NCBI GenBank assembly: GCA_016584305.1
Contig: JACEEZ010010936.1
Span: 1-64,000, forward strand
Length of the DNA: 64,000 bases
Direction of reading: 5' to 3'
DNA from: Chionoecetes opilio
Lineage: Eukaryota > Arthropoda > Malacostraca > Decapoda > Majidae
Both the position numbers and the translations under genes were made by a program. The notes under the pieces are model-generated. The model saw only the letters and a program-made list of their open reading frames with translations, made no database searches and was not told where the DNA came from. Positions 11,760 to 24,017 of the stretch are shown here, in pieces (positions within the stretch are counted from its first letter, which is position 1; every line of letters begins with the position of its first letter).

Positions 11760-12045
11760 CTGTTCAGTATTTTCTCCATCTTCTCTAGCAGCGGGTCACG
11801 TCGGCTCACAGAAGCCACCTTGCTAGAGACATCAGCACTCTCCGCACGCTTTGTCTTATTTTTTCACGGGTCTTCCAGATGGTACGAACAGTGGCCTCAT
11901 GCAGGCCAAACTTCTTGCCCGTAGCAGACCAGCCTAGGCCACTATCAATCACAGCAAGCACATCCATCTTCTCCGCTAGGGACAACACTTTCCTCTTCTT
12001 CTCGCTTGACCCTGGAGTAGGTGGAGCCGAACGCTTGGAAGACAT
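11760..12045 (-). pseudogene. Tigger transposase exon 1: N-terminal HTH (CENP-B_N/pipsqueak type)
   Basis: Starts MSSKRSAPPTPGSSEKKRKV, continuing LSLAEKMDVLAVIDSGLGWS, ATGKKFGLHEATVRTIWKTR and EKIRQSV, then after a one-base shift VSSKVASVSRRDPLLEKMEK and ILN. The donor AG/GTGAGT at 11759 joins in frame to WISEQ of exon 2. A KKRK basic cluster precedes the helix-turn-helix. I chose this start because an upstream in-frame MLLLLA lacks similarity to the family. Confidence 0.75.
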
Positions 12046-12312
12046 GGCCAGCAGGAGCAGCACGACGTGAGCAACAGCAGCACGAGCAAGAGAGAGAAAG
12101 ACTACGTGTAGCAGCTCTGGCGGCCCAGGCTGAGCGTGCCCAGGCTGTCCCCGGCAAAATGGCCGCCGACAGCATCGACAACATCCGCCGGGAAATTCAA
12201 ATTCGTGTTATCGCGAGTAAAACTCGTGTTCGGCAAGTCATGGGATATTTTACCTATTCGTGTAAGTGCGAGTTTCGTGCAGGGCGAACTCGTGTTCGGC
12301 GGGGTCCGACAG

Positions 12313-12511
<199 letters not shown>

Positions 12512-12689
12512 CACAACCCTCGTTTTCCGGGACCTCCATTTCCCGGATATTGGATTTGCCGAACAAAATCCGAGGTCCGGGGATATGTCAGAGTCCCGGA
12601 CAAATGCCTGGTCCAGTCCGTAAATCAACAAAGTTGTCCGGCGGTCCGAGCATCTCCTGTCACCCCTGGTCAGTGTCCGCGCCTCCCAC

Positions 12690-13071
12690 CAGGTGGCAGC
12701 GTGGTCAGCGGTCGCATTGTTTACATTTGGGCACAAGAAACACTCACGGTTCACCTACACCGCCTCCGTCAGTTCCCTGAACCCCACTGCCCCTGGTGCA
12801 GGAACGTCTCTGAGACTATTGAACACTTTCTGCTGCAGTGTCCGCGCTTCCACTCCCACCATGTAGTGCTACGCTCTAAACTCCTCACCCTGAACGTCGC
12901 CACTTTGACCAGCCCACCATGCTGGCGTCGGCGGGCGTTCACCCAGGTGGCAGCATGGTTAGCGGTCGTATTTTTTACATTTGGGCACAAGACACTCACG
13001 GTTCACCTGCACCGCCTCCGTGAGTCCCCTGACCCCCACTGCCCTTGGTGCAGGAACGTCTCTTGAGACTA
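12690..13071 (+). repeat. Tandem copies of a LINE 3' coding segment (zinc-knuckle region)
   Basis: A ~252-base unit is repeated about 1.5 times in frame. Each unit encodes LTVHLHRLRQ, PHCPWCRNVSETIEHFLLQC and PRFHSHHVVLRS. The C-x2-C plus T-x2-H-x4-C arrangement is the zf-RVT-type zinc-binding motif found near the C-terminus of non-LTR retrotransposon polymerases. A MITE (13072-13851) interrupts the next unit, which resumes at 13852 as TATTAAACACTTTCTGCTGC. The same array type occurs at 33430-34290. Confidence 0.7.
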
Positions 13072-13851
13072 CAGGGAGGTCCCGTTATACGAGCATTCGG
13101 TATACGAGAATCCGATGATACGAGATGTGTAAATTAGGGTCTATTTTCAATATACGAGATCGAAAATCCAATGATACGACATTTAAACTGGGGTGAGTAA
13201 AATTATCAAGTTCAAAATGCACGCCCTACCACTCCCTGGCTGGACAAAGGGGGATTTGGTTGACCCCAGTGAGGTCACCCCTAGCAAGCCGTGACCTGAA
13301 GGGTAATTAAGCATATGGTGCGGCCTGACATTTAGGGGTAATTAGCAGGTGTGCGGCCCCAACCTTGGGACCGCAGTCAGGTCACCCCTAGCAAGGCATG
13401 ACCTGAAGGGTAATTAAGCATATGGCGCGGCCTGACCTTTAGGGGTAATTAGCAGGTGTGCGGCCCCAACCTTGGGACCCCTACACTACCTTCTCTTGTA
13501 TCACGTGGCGTCCCATACATTACATCACACGTCTTTTTTTGCTTGTTGTGCATGTTTTATGTTTAATTAATGGGCAGTTATGTTATTTTGTGTGCTATTT
13601 TCTCTTTCACAATGCTTTTTCTACAGAATAGGTAGTACAGTGTGGGTAATATAGACGCTGTGTGTTTGTTGTGTTTGCTATAGTTTATTTTAGCTTGAAA
13701 AACATGTCTTTTTTTTTCTTTTTTTTTTAATTGATGGGGTCCTGGAACCAAACCTATATTTTACCATTAGTTATGTGTTTCGTTATACAAGATTTCACTT
13801 TACGAGTAATGCAGGTGGAACCTAACTGCTCGTATCTTCGGGACCCCCCTG
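13072..13851. mobile_element. TA-flanked MITE inserted in LINE repeat
   Basis: The ends CAGGGAGGTCCCGTTATACG and (right) TATCTTCGGGACCCCCCTG are inverted copies, with TA at 13070-13071 and 13852-13853. Excising it restores GAGACTATTGAACACTT-like LINE sequence. Internally, 13262-13481 holds a ~113-base tandem duplication (AGGTCACCCCTAGCAAG, GGGTAATTAAGCATATGG, GTGCGGCCCCAACCTTGG). A partial second copy lies at 26010-26436. Confidence 0.8.
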
Positions 13852-13881
13852 TATTAAACACTTTCTGCTGCCCTCCCGCCA

Positions 13882-16800
13882 GGGGGGCACTGTTTCAGAG
13901 GCGTAAAAGTCCGCGGGGGGGTAGTTGATTTGGCGGTTGCAGGACAGAAAATACGAGAGTAGGATAACGTCCGGGGTGGTAATGGCATCGGACTTTTGCG
14001 ATTTCGGACTTTTGGGGTTCCGGGCCTTTCCCCCCCCCTATTGTCCGGAAAACGGGTTTGTGTGTATAATATGGGGGCCCGCGTGTAAAAAGGGGGAAAA
14101 CGATTTTCAAAAGCTGAAAAAATCGCCTTCAAATTTTGGCGATTTTAAAAACAGTCCTTTTTCAAAAGGGTTCGATAGATTTTTAAACTTTAAACCAAAG
14201 CATTTTCAAACAGGGGTATAACGGGGGTAATCAGCAAAAAATTTTAAAATGCTCCTTTAATGTTATGCACTTCAAAAAAAATATCCACTTAAAAAAGTTG
14301 CAAAAAGCCAAAAAGGTACCTAAACCCCAAAATAACCCAATAAAATGTAAAAATTTTGGGTTTTTCAAGTAATTCATCCATTTCCCAATTTCCAAAACCC
14401 ATTGGTCCTACTTCAAGTAAAAAAAAAGTGTAACGTAAAAAGATTTTTACCCCTTTTTACAACAGTATTAACCACAAAATAAACAAAAAAAGGGCAAATT
14501 TAAAAATTTCTGATAAGGTAAAAAGAAAGACAATGTTTGGATTATTGTGTCGCTGTTTTGTTTTTTTTTTTTTTTTTTTTTTACATCTACCGACTGTCCG
14601 CGCTGACGTAGCCGTGTGACAGGAACATCTCCATGATGAAATCCTCGGGATCGTCACGTCTTTCTCTCACTGTCATTTTTTTTCCCTTGTGCTTGGGGGA
14701 GGGTTTTGGGCCCTGCAGGTAAACCATTCTCCCCAGGCACGCCAGGGTTTGTCCAACATTGAACAGCGACGGGACCCCCTTTTTTTGGCTGGGGCCGCCT
14801 AAACCTAGCAGCATACTTTAGGGGGAAGTCCTCGTTGGCCAAATTGAGATTTGGGCTTGTAGGGTGACCTCCCGGCATCACCCACTCCTTAAAACCCCAT
14901 CCTCTTTTCGTCGAAGTTATCCGTGTTTTTCCCATCACATAGCCCCCCGGGTACTGGGATCGACACGAGCGCCGGGCCTTACAAACCCCAAAAATTGGTA
15001 CGACGAAAAGTGCAGGCGACTTCAACCGGGAGATCAAAAAAATCAGTCCCTCCATGACGTTACTTTATTCTCCCCCCCAACTCCCTTTTCGGATATCCTG
15101 AGGTATCTTTTGGAGAGTAGATGGGGCGAATTTGCGTATTTTCTTCTAAATAGGGCCCAAATCCCTGTCACACGGTAGGAAGGAGTGGCCCGGGAACCAT
15201 AACCCCAAACTCCCCCTTTGCCCCGTTTGCCTGAATGAGACGGAGGGCCTGACGAAAGTTGCTGTTTTTATTTTGACCGCACAATTATCGCAAATTCCTG
15301 AGGCGCTTGAATTGGTTGCCAGGGTGGGGTAAGCTCAGATTCAACCCTTTAAAGATGCAGCTCCAATTTCGCAGAGCCCCTCCTTGCCGTCATCTCCTCC
15401 CAAACTACTTTTGCCTTTTTCTTTTTTTAAAGTCATAGACACGAAGTTGTAATCCACATCTTCCGCTTAAAAAATAGGAAACACCTGCAGCAGACGAGGA
15501 AAAGGAGGGTCTCTGGAGATCAATGAAAAATGCCCGGGAGCTGTGAGTCGGGGGGGGCCACACGACTCTCCTTTTTTTTTTCTCCCGACGATAACAGCGC
15601 TGTACCTCCTCTGCGCTTCCTGGGGGTCCTCCAGGTTTTGATGTCGGCATCAACATTAACTTCCTGCTCCCTTATGCGCAAGGGTCGCTTTAGGAGCCAC
15701 AACGGTTGCAGAGTTGTCTTTGGGGCCTAAAACAATATTGTAGTCCCTCGTGAACACAGCCCTGTAAATCGGGGATAACGCCCCCTTTCCCCCCTGTTAA
15801 GGGGTCCCCATCCCGGGACAAATTTCATGAAATTCCCTTTTGTTGGCCAGTCTCCAAATATCGGCGGTGCGGGCTAGGGGCCCGTGAAAATGGCTTCAGT
15901 TACCACTAATTGAAAATATGTTCATAAACGGGGTCCAAGGGTGACCAACAAATTTTGGGTTCCCCTCCGCCCCCTTCGGTCCTGGTGGGTGTTCCTTTTT
16001 GGGGTAAAATCCCTTCCCCGAGATCTGAAACTTTTTCCCGGGGAAAGCATGAAGGGACATGAAGGCACTCGACACACCCCCGGGTCTCTGTGTACCGCGC
16101 TTCACATATCTCCAAGGGTCCTGCTTCTACGCTGTTTTTCCCGCAGTCCGCTTCCCCTCTTGATGGCAATTTTCTTTATCAGGGATTGTGGGTGCTGGTT
16201 CTGCTTGTCTAGTCGCCTATGCCCAGAACGATTTGAAGATTTTGTGGGCACCCTTGACCCAGCTTAGTAAGCAGCCGTCTCACGGGGTCCAAAAAGTCTT
16301 CGCCTGATCTTGTCTTCGTTTTGTAACTCGGTGGGCTTGACCTAAGTTCCTCCTCTTTTTACCTACAAAACCCCTGTGCTGATTTTTTTCCCCAGCTTTC
16401 CCGCCTTTTTTGGGCACACGGGGTTTTTTCGACTCCGTCGGCAGCAGCCCTTCGTCCTGTGACTTTCCCTTTCATCGGCTTCGTCAGTTTCAGGTAGCTT
16501 AGGAGCCTCAGCACTGGGCCTGGCGGACGTCTTCTGTGGGCTACCGGGAGGGACTTGGGACTCGTGTCGGCTCCACTGGTGCCAGCGACATCGCACTGTC
16601 ACCACGCTCCCCCCTCAGGGAAACCCTGTTGAAAACCTTCTGGCAAAACCTTCAAAATCCACGTCATATACTTTGGGTCTAGACGAGGTGTACCATTGCC
16701 CGGGTGAAATTCGTGACCCCGTCTAGGTCATCATCTGAATGATGACTACCTCCTCCGAAGCCGACGTATCACCATGTTCGGAGGGGATGGGAAGGAAACG

Positions 16801-18800
16801 CTTTGCCGGGGGGCAGGGATGGGGTCCAGAAAAGGGTCACGCGGAAAATGTGGGGTCACTAAAACTTGGCACTTCACGCTGACTCCCCTCGGTGTCTTGT
16901 CTGATGCCAAACGTACTGCAAAAAACTCCTAATTTGTAAAAATGAAAACAAACATCGTCATCACAGTAAAAACCTAGGTTGAAGTTAACCCCCGATTACT
17001 CTTTATTAGAAAAATATTTTGAACACACATCTGTTTAGGGGAAAATAGGGGGAAATTTCGTATAAACGGTCATTAACCCCCTCAAAGTTTTAAACAGTTT
17101 AAAGGTTAGGTTTTCCTTTTTTACAATTTTTTTGTTATTCACTAACCTTTTTCTACCATAAAAAAAAAACATAATGGGAATCACTGGTTTTTTTTAAACC
17201 CCCCAAAACAAATTTTTATAAAATACTGCATTTTTTTTGACGGTTAAAAAATTTTTTTAAGACCACAAAAAGTTTTTTTTTCCCTACAATATTAAATTTT
17301 ATTTTTTTAAAATTACAACGTTTTTTCACCGAAAAATGTTTTTAAAATTCTAAACCCTTTTTCTACCGTAAAAAAAAAAATACTGGCAAACACTGGTTTT
17401 TTAACATGAAAAAAAAAGGTAAAAAGAGCAGCCTACTTTTTTTTTTCGTGTAAAACTTTTTAAGACCCTTTTTCATCTTTCTCTCTCTAGAATTTTTTTT
17501 TAAAATTTTCTCAAGAACTACTGGCCATAGAAATTTAATGGTACGTTGGAAACCTCATAATTCCGCTCTTATTGGATTAAACCCCACAAAATTGACTCAG
17601 AAAAATTTGAGCACAAGTGGTGAAGAAAAATTTCTTATTTCCTTTACTCAAAGTTTTTTTAAGTCTTAAAATCGCTATTTACATGTTTTCTTGTTATTTT
17701 TGTCTTTCATAAGGCAAAAAATATCCTTCAACCAAAAATATAATTTTATATAATGCCGGAAAAAAAAAATCGTGGTTGAAATTGATCCCTAACCAAAAAA
17801 TTCGCCGCAGAGTCGGCTATTCGCGCAGCCCGTAGAGAGCCCCCGACTGTGTCGCAGTGGCCGAAAAACTTATCAACTTTTCGTGCGTGAAAGGGTTACC
17901 TATTTTTTTACCATAAAAAGAATCACAGGGCCTCGCCGAAGGGATTTTAAAAGAACCTTTACCACCCAGTAAAACCCTTCCGTCTCATAAATGTTTCCAA
18001 ACTCCCCTACACTGTGTTTATAAAAAACATAGATTTCACCTCGGGATGCAGTAAACACAATTCTTGGACATTATGAGGGTGACGCTTTTCCAATGACTTC
18101 ACTACGCACCTACGCATTGATGAAATTCAAGCAGCCCCTCGGCCCCCCCTCCACACAGGCCCATTCCCCTCTATATTTTCATGGGTGGGGATATTGTGGT
18201 CTATTGTGGTCTTTATGGTCATGCGCCTTAGCGCAAACCGACACCCCCCTTTTCCCCATCAATATGCACTAATCCATTGAAAACTTTACAAAAACCCCCT
18301 GCCGATGTCTATTTTTAAAAAGGTTTATGCAATTTACTTACTTCTTTGGGAGAATTTGGAAAATTACGCAAGTTGCAGGAACTCCGAACCCCGCACATCT
18401 TTTTACAAACTGCCATATTTCGGCGCGTGGGTGGTGAGGGGGGCGCGCGACCAATAGAACGCCGCGGGGCACAACCTGCTTCTCTTGGGGTGGGCCGCAG
18501 CTCGCAGCTAGAAAGTGAATTCATGCAGACGCGGGCAAACACCCTTTCAAAACCTTGAATTCTGCAGCCGGAAAATAAAACCCTTGCAAAAAGGCGGAAA
18601 AAGGTGCCATGCTAAAAAATGTTTTTGAAAAATTCAAATTTTCAGCCTTAAGCTTTTGGGTAGAGGGGCTAAAGGGCACCAATGGATTGAGCATGTGAAA
18701 GCGTCGATTGGGACCAAAAAAAACAATTTTTTAAGAAAATGGCGCTTAGCTCCCCTTTTTACCGCGGCGCCTCATATATAATTATATATATATTATATTA
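13882..18800. other. Degraded tract with - strand coding-like remnants, unassigned
   Basis: About 4.9 kb rich in homopolymer runs (G, C, A, T of 5-10 bases) and broken frames. On the - strand, short stretches look protein-derived: a basic/acidic segment near 16363-16605 (APKLPETDEADERE), a segment near 15896-16105, and a C-terminal-looking piece near 14587-14650 (DDPEDFIMEMFLSHGYVSAD). I do not recognise the family. It could be a decayed transposon gene, or a locus with many sequencing indels. Confidence 0.35.
18342..18416 (-). CDS. Possible first exon with THAP-like zinc-finger start
   Basis: Begins ATG and encodes MAVCKKMCGV, RSSCNLRNFP, NSPKE, followed by a consensus donor (GTAAGT). A C-x3-C pair near the N-terminus followed by FP about 11 residues later is the layout at the start of THAP domains, which occur in some transposases and in host DNA-binding proteins. 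No downstream exon was identified. The region just upstream is GC-rich with an inverted CCAAT sequence. Function is a guess from a very short match. Confidence 0.25.
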
Positions 18801-21326
18801 CCGATTTTCCGCGCATAAAACCACCTCCCCCTAAGACGCACCCCCATTTTACAGGAGGTTTTTAGAAAAAATAATATTGTTTTTTGAGGGGAAAAAAAAA
18901 TTTCGTAATTTATCAATTTTAAAAAAAAAAAAGGATTTGTGGGGGAAAAAACAAATTATTATGACATGTACCTAAATAAAATATTCACAGTCGGAATGTG
19001 AATAAAAAATTATACTATAATTAAAAGAAAAGGGGATACGGTAATAAAAATCGGTCAAAATTATTGAAGGATCCCCCCACGAATTGTATTTAATATTTTG
19101 CTACCTATACTTACTTTATTTAATGTTGTAGAATGCCTTTGTTGTTTTTTCTGCTATGTTTTTTAACTTTGGGGAATATTTAAGAAAGATATTGGTATTT
19201 TTTGGTAGGGGGGCTTTCAAAGTCCTAGAACTTTTCCCTACCCCATCGGTAGCTTCTTCATTCTAGTATTTTTGAGCCCCATTTCCCATGGCCAATTGAA
19301 TAAAAATGAATTACCGAAACCCCCGAAAATTACCGTTATTTCCCAAAAATTTAAATTGGGTTTAAAATCAGATTGGGTTAGGAAGGTGGGGTTTGGTTTA
19401 GAAACAGATGAATAGAGAAAAAACAAATATTACCAAAAATTGACAGTGTGAAGCGTACAAGTTTGTGGGCGGACCTGGAGGGGCGGGTTTGCCCCCCCCC
19501 ACACACACATGAAAACAAACATTTTGTCCGCAAAACGAGAGCCAGATTAATTAAAAACACATAAAAACATTCAGGAGGACAAAAGTTTCGGCCTCGAAAT
19601 GGGTGGTTCCCCCAATAACTAAATTTACGAAGATATTTATTTAACCTGTCTGTAAGGTACCTCTCTACCTTTTTTTTTATTTTTTAAATTGTTGAAAGGC
19701 CCATTGTGGGGATCGCGATATTTCCCGGGTTTACCCTATAATCTATCCAGTCCGGGGGGGTTGATTATCTTCTTCGGAAGGGCGGGTGAAGGGGGTTCAT
19801 ACTCGAAATCAGGGCAGCTTTCCGTCACCGTGCCTTGTATTCCACTATTTTTCATGGTTCCGTCTTTTCGGCATTCCTCTCCCCAAAACAGACATGGTGC
19901 CTCAAGGTTATGGTTGAAAAAAATTTTGCATTAATACACTTCTAGTGGATAAAGAAAGGGGGTTTTTAAACTCAAAAAGACACTTTTTTTGGGTAAAAAG
20001 CCTTGAAAAAACATGATTATCACAGGGCACAGTCCATTTTTTTAAAATATTTTTCCCCAAAAACCGTTACGTGCAGGAGGGTGTGTTTTGGCCGTGACGG
20101 CGGCGCACCGTTTAGTGAAAACACGTCTATTTGTTTGAATGTAAAAAATTCTAAGGGTTGATGAGATGGTGCATGCCGTGTCCCCAGAGGGTTGGTGTGA
20201 TTGGGCTTGGGGCGGACGATGTGGCCCCATTGGCCCTTGGTCTTGGTGCCCATGGGGAAAGATTTTTTGTCCCGTCTACATCTACCGTTGCACCCTTTTT
20301 ACTAGCACTCTTTCATACATTTTCCTTTATCCGTAAAAGTACAGGGTGGGTTTTGAGGGTCGAGGTGGTAAAAAGCCCATCGTCCCCTATCCCACCTTGC
20401 TTCCCTGTAGGGGCGCTAAAACAAACACCCACACACACCTGCATCGGTTTAGGCCACCCTCCCTTCTGGGACCAGGATTAGTGGGTGACCTACGCTGACC
20501 TATTTTCCTCGCCGACACAACTGCAACCCCACCCAGGTAATTCATCAGCCACGGGACACACTAGACACACCCCCGACCCCTCTTATCCCCACGTTGTACA
20601 ATGACTCGTTCAAAAAACTACAAAGAAAAGGGGACGCCCCTTTCTCCACCCTTGTGTGTATAACAACTCCCCAAGAAAAACACACCCTCCTCTCACCGCT
20701 CACACTAAAAAAACACTTTAACACTCTTTTTGTTCACTATTCCATTTATCAACAAACCATTCCAGCAAAAATTCCATCACCTTTTTCTGCCTCCCTTCTA
20801 TCATCTCCTTCCAACTGTTTTGTCAACTTTGTGGCCCGGTCGAATGGGGGTTAAAGGCTACAACAAATTGGGGGTTTTGTCTTTTTTCCCTGGGTGCGGG
20901 GATACCTTGAGTGGTAAGACCCATGGTGGGTGCGCGGAGGGGGTCGCCGAGGAAATATCCCAGGTGAAGCACAGACTGAGATATCAAAACGTTTTACCAT
21001 GGAGACAGCAGCGGGGGGTGGAGATGTTTACATCTGACAGGGCCCTCTTGGGGGCCCAAAAACCCCTAAACTTTTTGCCCCAGCTCTTGTTTTCTCTTAA
21101 AATCCAACCCTTTTCTTGCATTATGCATTACTTTGTAAACACTTACTAATTTTTTTTCAGTGGATACTGTCAACACAGTCACTCCCGACCCCTTTTGTAA
21201 TACACCACCGGCTGTTTTGCATTCTCTGCCTGACCTCTCTGCACTAATATGGCCGCATTAGACGCGGGTGAACTTTGCATTCCTTTTAAGGGGAAAAAAA
21301 TGCGTCTTATGCGCCGGCAAAAACGG
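18801..21326. mobile_element. 2.5 kb TA-flanked inverted-repeat element, copy 1
   Basis: Left end CCGATTTTCCGCGCATAA, right end TTATGCGCCGGCAAAAACGG, with TA on both sides. It aligns by eye along its length with copy 2 (21420-23986): shared blocks include CCCACGAATTG, GAGCCAGATTAATTAA, GACATGGTGCCT and CCTGCATCGG. Most differences are indels in homopolymers. No intact reading frame. Superfamily not determined. Confidence 0.65.
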
Positions 21327-21419
21327 TATTATATATTATTATTAATATATATAATATATATTAAATATATTTTTATAAATATATTTATTTATATAATATA
21401 TTATATTTATATATATATA
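21327..21419. repeat. AT-rich spacer between twin elements
   Basis: Imperfect TA/TTA repeat joining the two direct copies of the 2.5 kb element. Confidence 0.85.
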
Positions 21420-23986
21420 CCCTATTTGCTGGCGCATAAGACGCACCTCCGCATAAACCACCCCTATTTTTTCAAAGAGGTTTTGGGGGGAAAAAAAATA
21501 TTGCAGTTTTTTTATGGAAATTTTTTTTTTTTCGTAAATTATCAATTAATAAAAAAATAAAATTTGTAGGGGAAAAAAATTATTTTAAATTTTTCATGTA
21601 CCCAAATACAATATTCCTGTGCAGTGAATGTGAATGAAAAAAATTTTCTAGTTTTAAAAAGTTTTAAAAAGGAATGACAGTGTAAAAAAAAAACGTCTAA
21701 ATCATAATATATTGCAGATCCCCCACGAATTGCTATTCTAATATTTTTCTACCTATGCCCTATAGTTAGATTTAATTTGTAAAGGGTTCCTTTGTTGCTT
21801 TTCTCTATGTGTTTAGACTTTTTGGAAATTTGCAGTTAGATATTGGTATTATTTTGGGGAGTAGGCTTTCAAAGTCCTAGGGCTCTTACAAAAACCCCTC
21901 GTGTAGCTTTCTTCATTCTGAGTTTTTTGAACCCCATTTCCCTTGGGCGCTTTAAAAAAAATGGCATTCACGTTACCGAAATCTCCTTATTCGCCCAAAT
22001 TAGTTGGTTAAATCAGATTAGGTTGGTTGAGGGGAGGGTTGGTTTGTAAAAGATGATATAGGAAAAACGAAAAAACCAATAATATGGCAGTGTGAAGCGA
22101 GCAAAGTTGGGGGCCGACCTGGAGGGGGAGGGTTTCCTCCCCCCCATACACACATCAACAAAAATTGTTTCCGACAAAATTTTAGAGCCAGATTAATTAA
22201 ACACATCAAAACTATTCAGGAGGACTTTTAATTTTCGGCCCCAAAATCGGTGGGTTTTCCAATAACAAAATTTAAAGAAGATTTTTGATAAAACCCGGAA
22301 ACCCCTGTACCTTGTTGTTATTGTTGTAATTGTTGAAGGGGACCGTTGTCGGGATCGACGATATTTTTCACTGGTTTACACCTATGAAAACTATCACAGT
22401 CGCGAGGGGTTTATTAGTCTTCTTTAGGAAGGTACAGGGGGAAGGCTGATTCCACCTGAATCATGGACGTTCCGCAGCCGTCCTTTATTCACCTATTCGT
22501 CCTTTTTTTTCATTTTCGGCAGTTCCTGCTCAACCCCCCCAAACAGACATGGTGCCTTAGGGCATGCTTGAAGAAAATTTTCATTAAAGCACTTCGTTTT
22601 GGGTGAAGAAGAGGATTTTTAACTCTAAAACTTTTTTGCGTAATAAACCTTGAGAAAACGCAAATTTTTAGCACGGCACAGTCTCATTACGTTAAATATT
22701 CTTCCCCGAAACCTTACGTGACGGACGTGTTTTGGAGCCGTACGTGACGGGGGCACACCGTTTTGTGTAAAAACGTCAATTGGGGATGAAAGTAAAATTC
22801 TACCCGGGTGTGATGAGACAGTGTCCTGTCACCATTTTACCTGATGGAGGTGTATTCGGGCCCTTTGGGGGGACGGTGTGGGGCCCGATGGGTTTTTGGG
22901 CTTGGTGTCCGTTTGGAACTTTTGTCCTTCACGGTCCATTTCAGCCTTTTTTCAGCCTCTTTCAACGTTTCCTTATCCGTAGAGGTACAGGTTTGAGGAT
23001 TGAGGGGTCGAGGTGGTACAAATGCCTATGCTGTCTCCTATCTCATCTTGCTTACCACTGTAGTGGCGCTAACACACACACGCACATACACACCTGCATC
23101 GGCTTAGGCCACCCCCCTGTCTGGGACCAGGATTAGAGGCCCGAGGGTGACCTGACGCTGACCTGACTTGTCCTCGCCGACACAACTGCAACACCAGCCA
23201 GGTCATTCAGTCAGCTACAGGACACACAGAGACACACACGCTGCGCACCTCTTGTCCCCACGTTGTACAATGACTCGCTGTCAAATAAACTACAAAGCCA
23301 GGACGCCCTTTCTCCATCCTTGTGTATAGACAGACTCCCCAAGATACTACACTCCCTCTCACCGCTCACACTCCTTCAAATGAAACTTTAACACGCTCTT
23401 TGTTTCACTATTCCATTTATCTACAATACCCAGTCCCAGCAAAAATTCCATCACCCTTTTCTGCCTTCCCCCTATCATCTCCTTCCAACTGTTGTGTCAA
23501 CTTGTTTGGCCCGAGTCGAATGCGGGTTAAGGCGACATCTAATATGCGGGATGTTTGTTTTTTCCATGGGTGCGGGGAGGAGTCTGAGCGGTAATGACCC
23601 GTGGTGGGTGCACGGAGGGCTGTGCCGAGACGTTTTATCAGATGTTTTACAATGGAGAGCAGCAGCGGGAGGTGGATGATGTTTACATCTGACACGGCCA
23701 TCTTGGCAGCAGCAATCGCTATCTTGTTGCCCCAGCTCATTTTTTCTCTTAAACTCCAACCTTTTCTTAGTATTATAGATTATTGTTGATAACACAGTTA
23801 CAAATTTGTGCTCAGTGGACTACTGCTCAGCAGAGGTCACTCCAGACTCCTTTAGTAATACACCACCGGCTGTTCTGCATTCTCTGCCCGACCTCTCATG
23901 CGCTAATATGGCCGCATTAGACGCAGGGTGAACTTTGCATTCCTTTTTAAGGGAAAAAACTGCGTCTTATGCGCCGGCAAATACGG
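21420..23986. mobile_element. 2.5 kb TA-flanked inverted-repeat element, copy 2
   Basis: Left end CCCTATTTGCTGGCGCATAA, right end TTATGCGCCGGCAAATACGG, TA on both sides. It is in the same orientation as copy 1 and looks less eroded (fewer homopolymer expansions). The - strand near 22880-22990 reads as a lysine-rich stretch (KEAEKRLKWTVKDKSSKR), but frames are short and no domain was recognised. Confidence 0.65.

Positions 23987-24014
<28 letters not shown>
23987..24014. repeat. TA repeat
   Basis: Short TA tract separating the 2.5 kb element from the Tc1 element; both use TA targets. Confidence 0.9.

Positions 24015-24017
<3 letters not shown>

Noticed and set aside
14587..15055. piggyBac-like C-terminal cysteine motif on the - strand
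   Set aside because: CKARRSCRSQY is suggestive, but the expected series of Cys pairs is absent and frames are broken; not enough to name a family.
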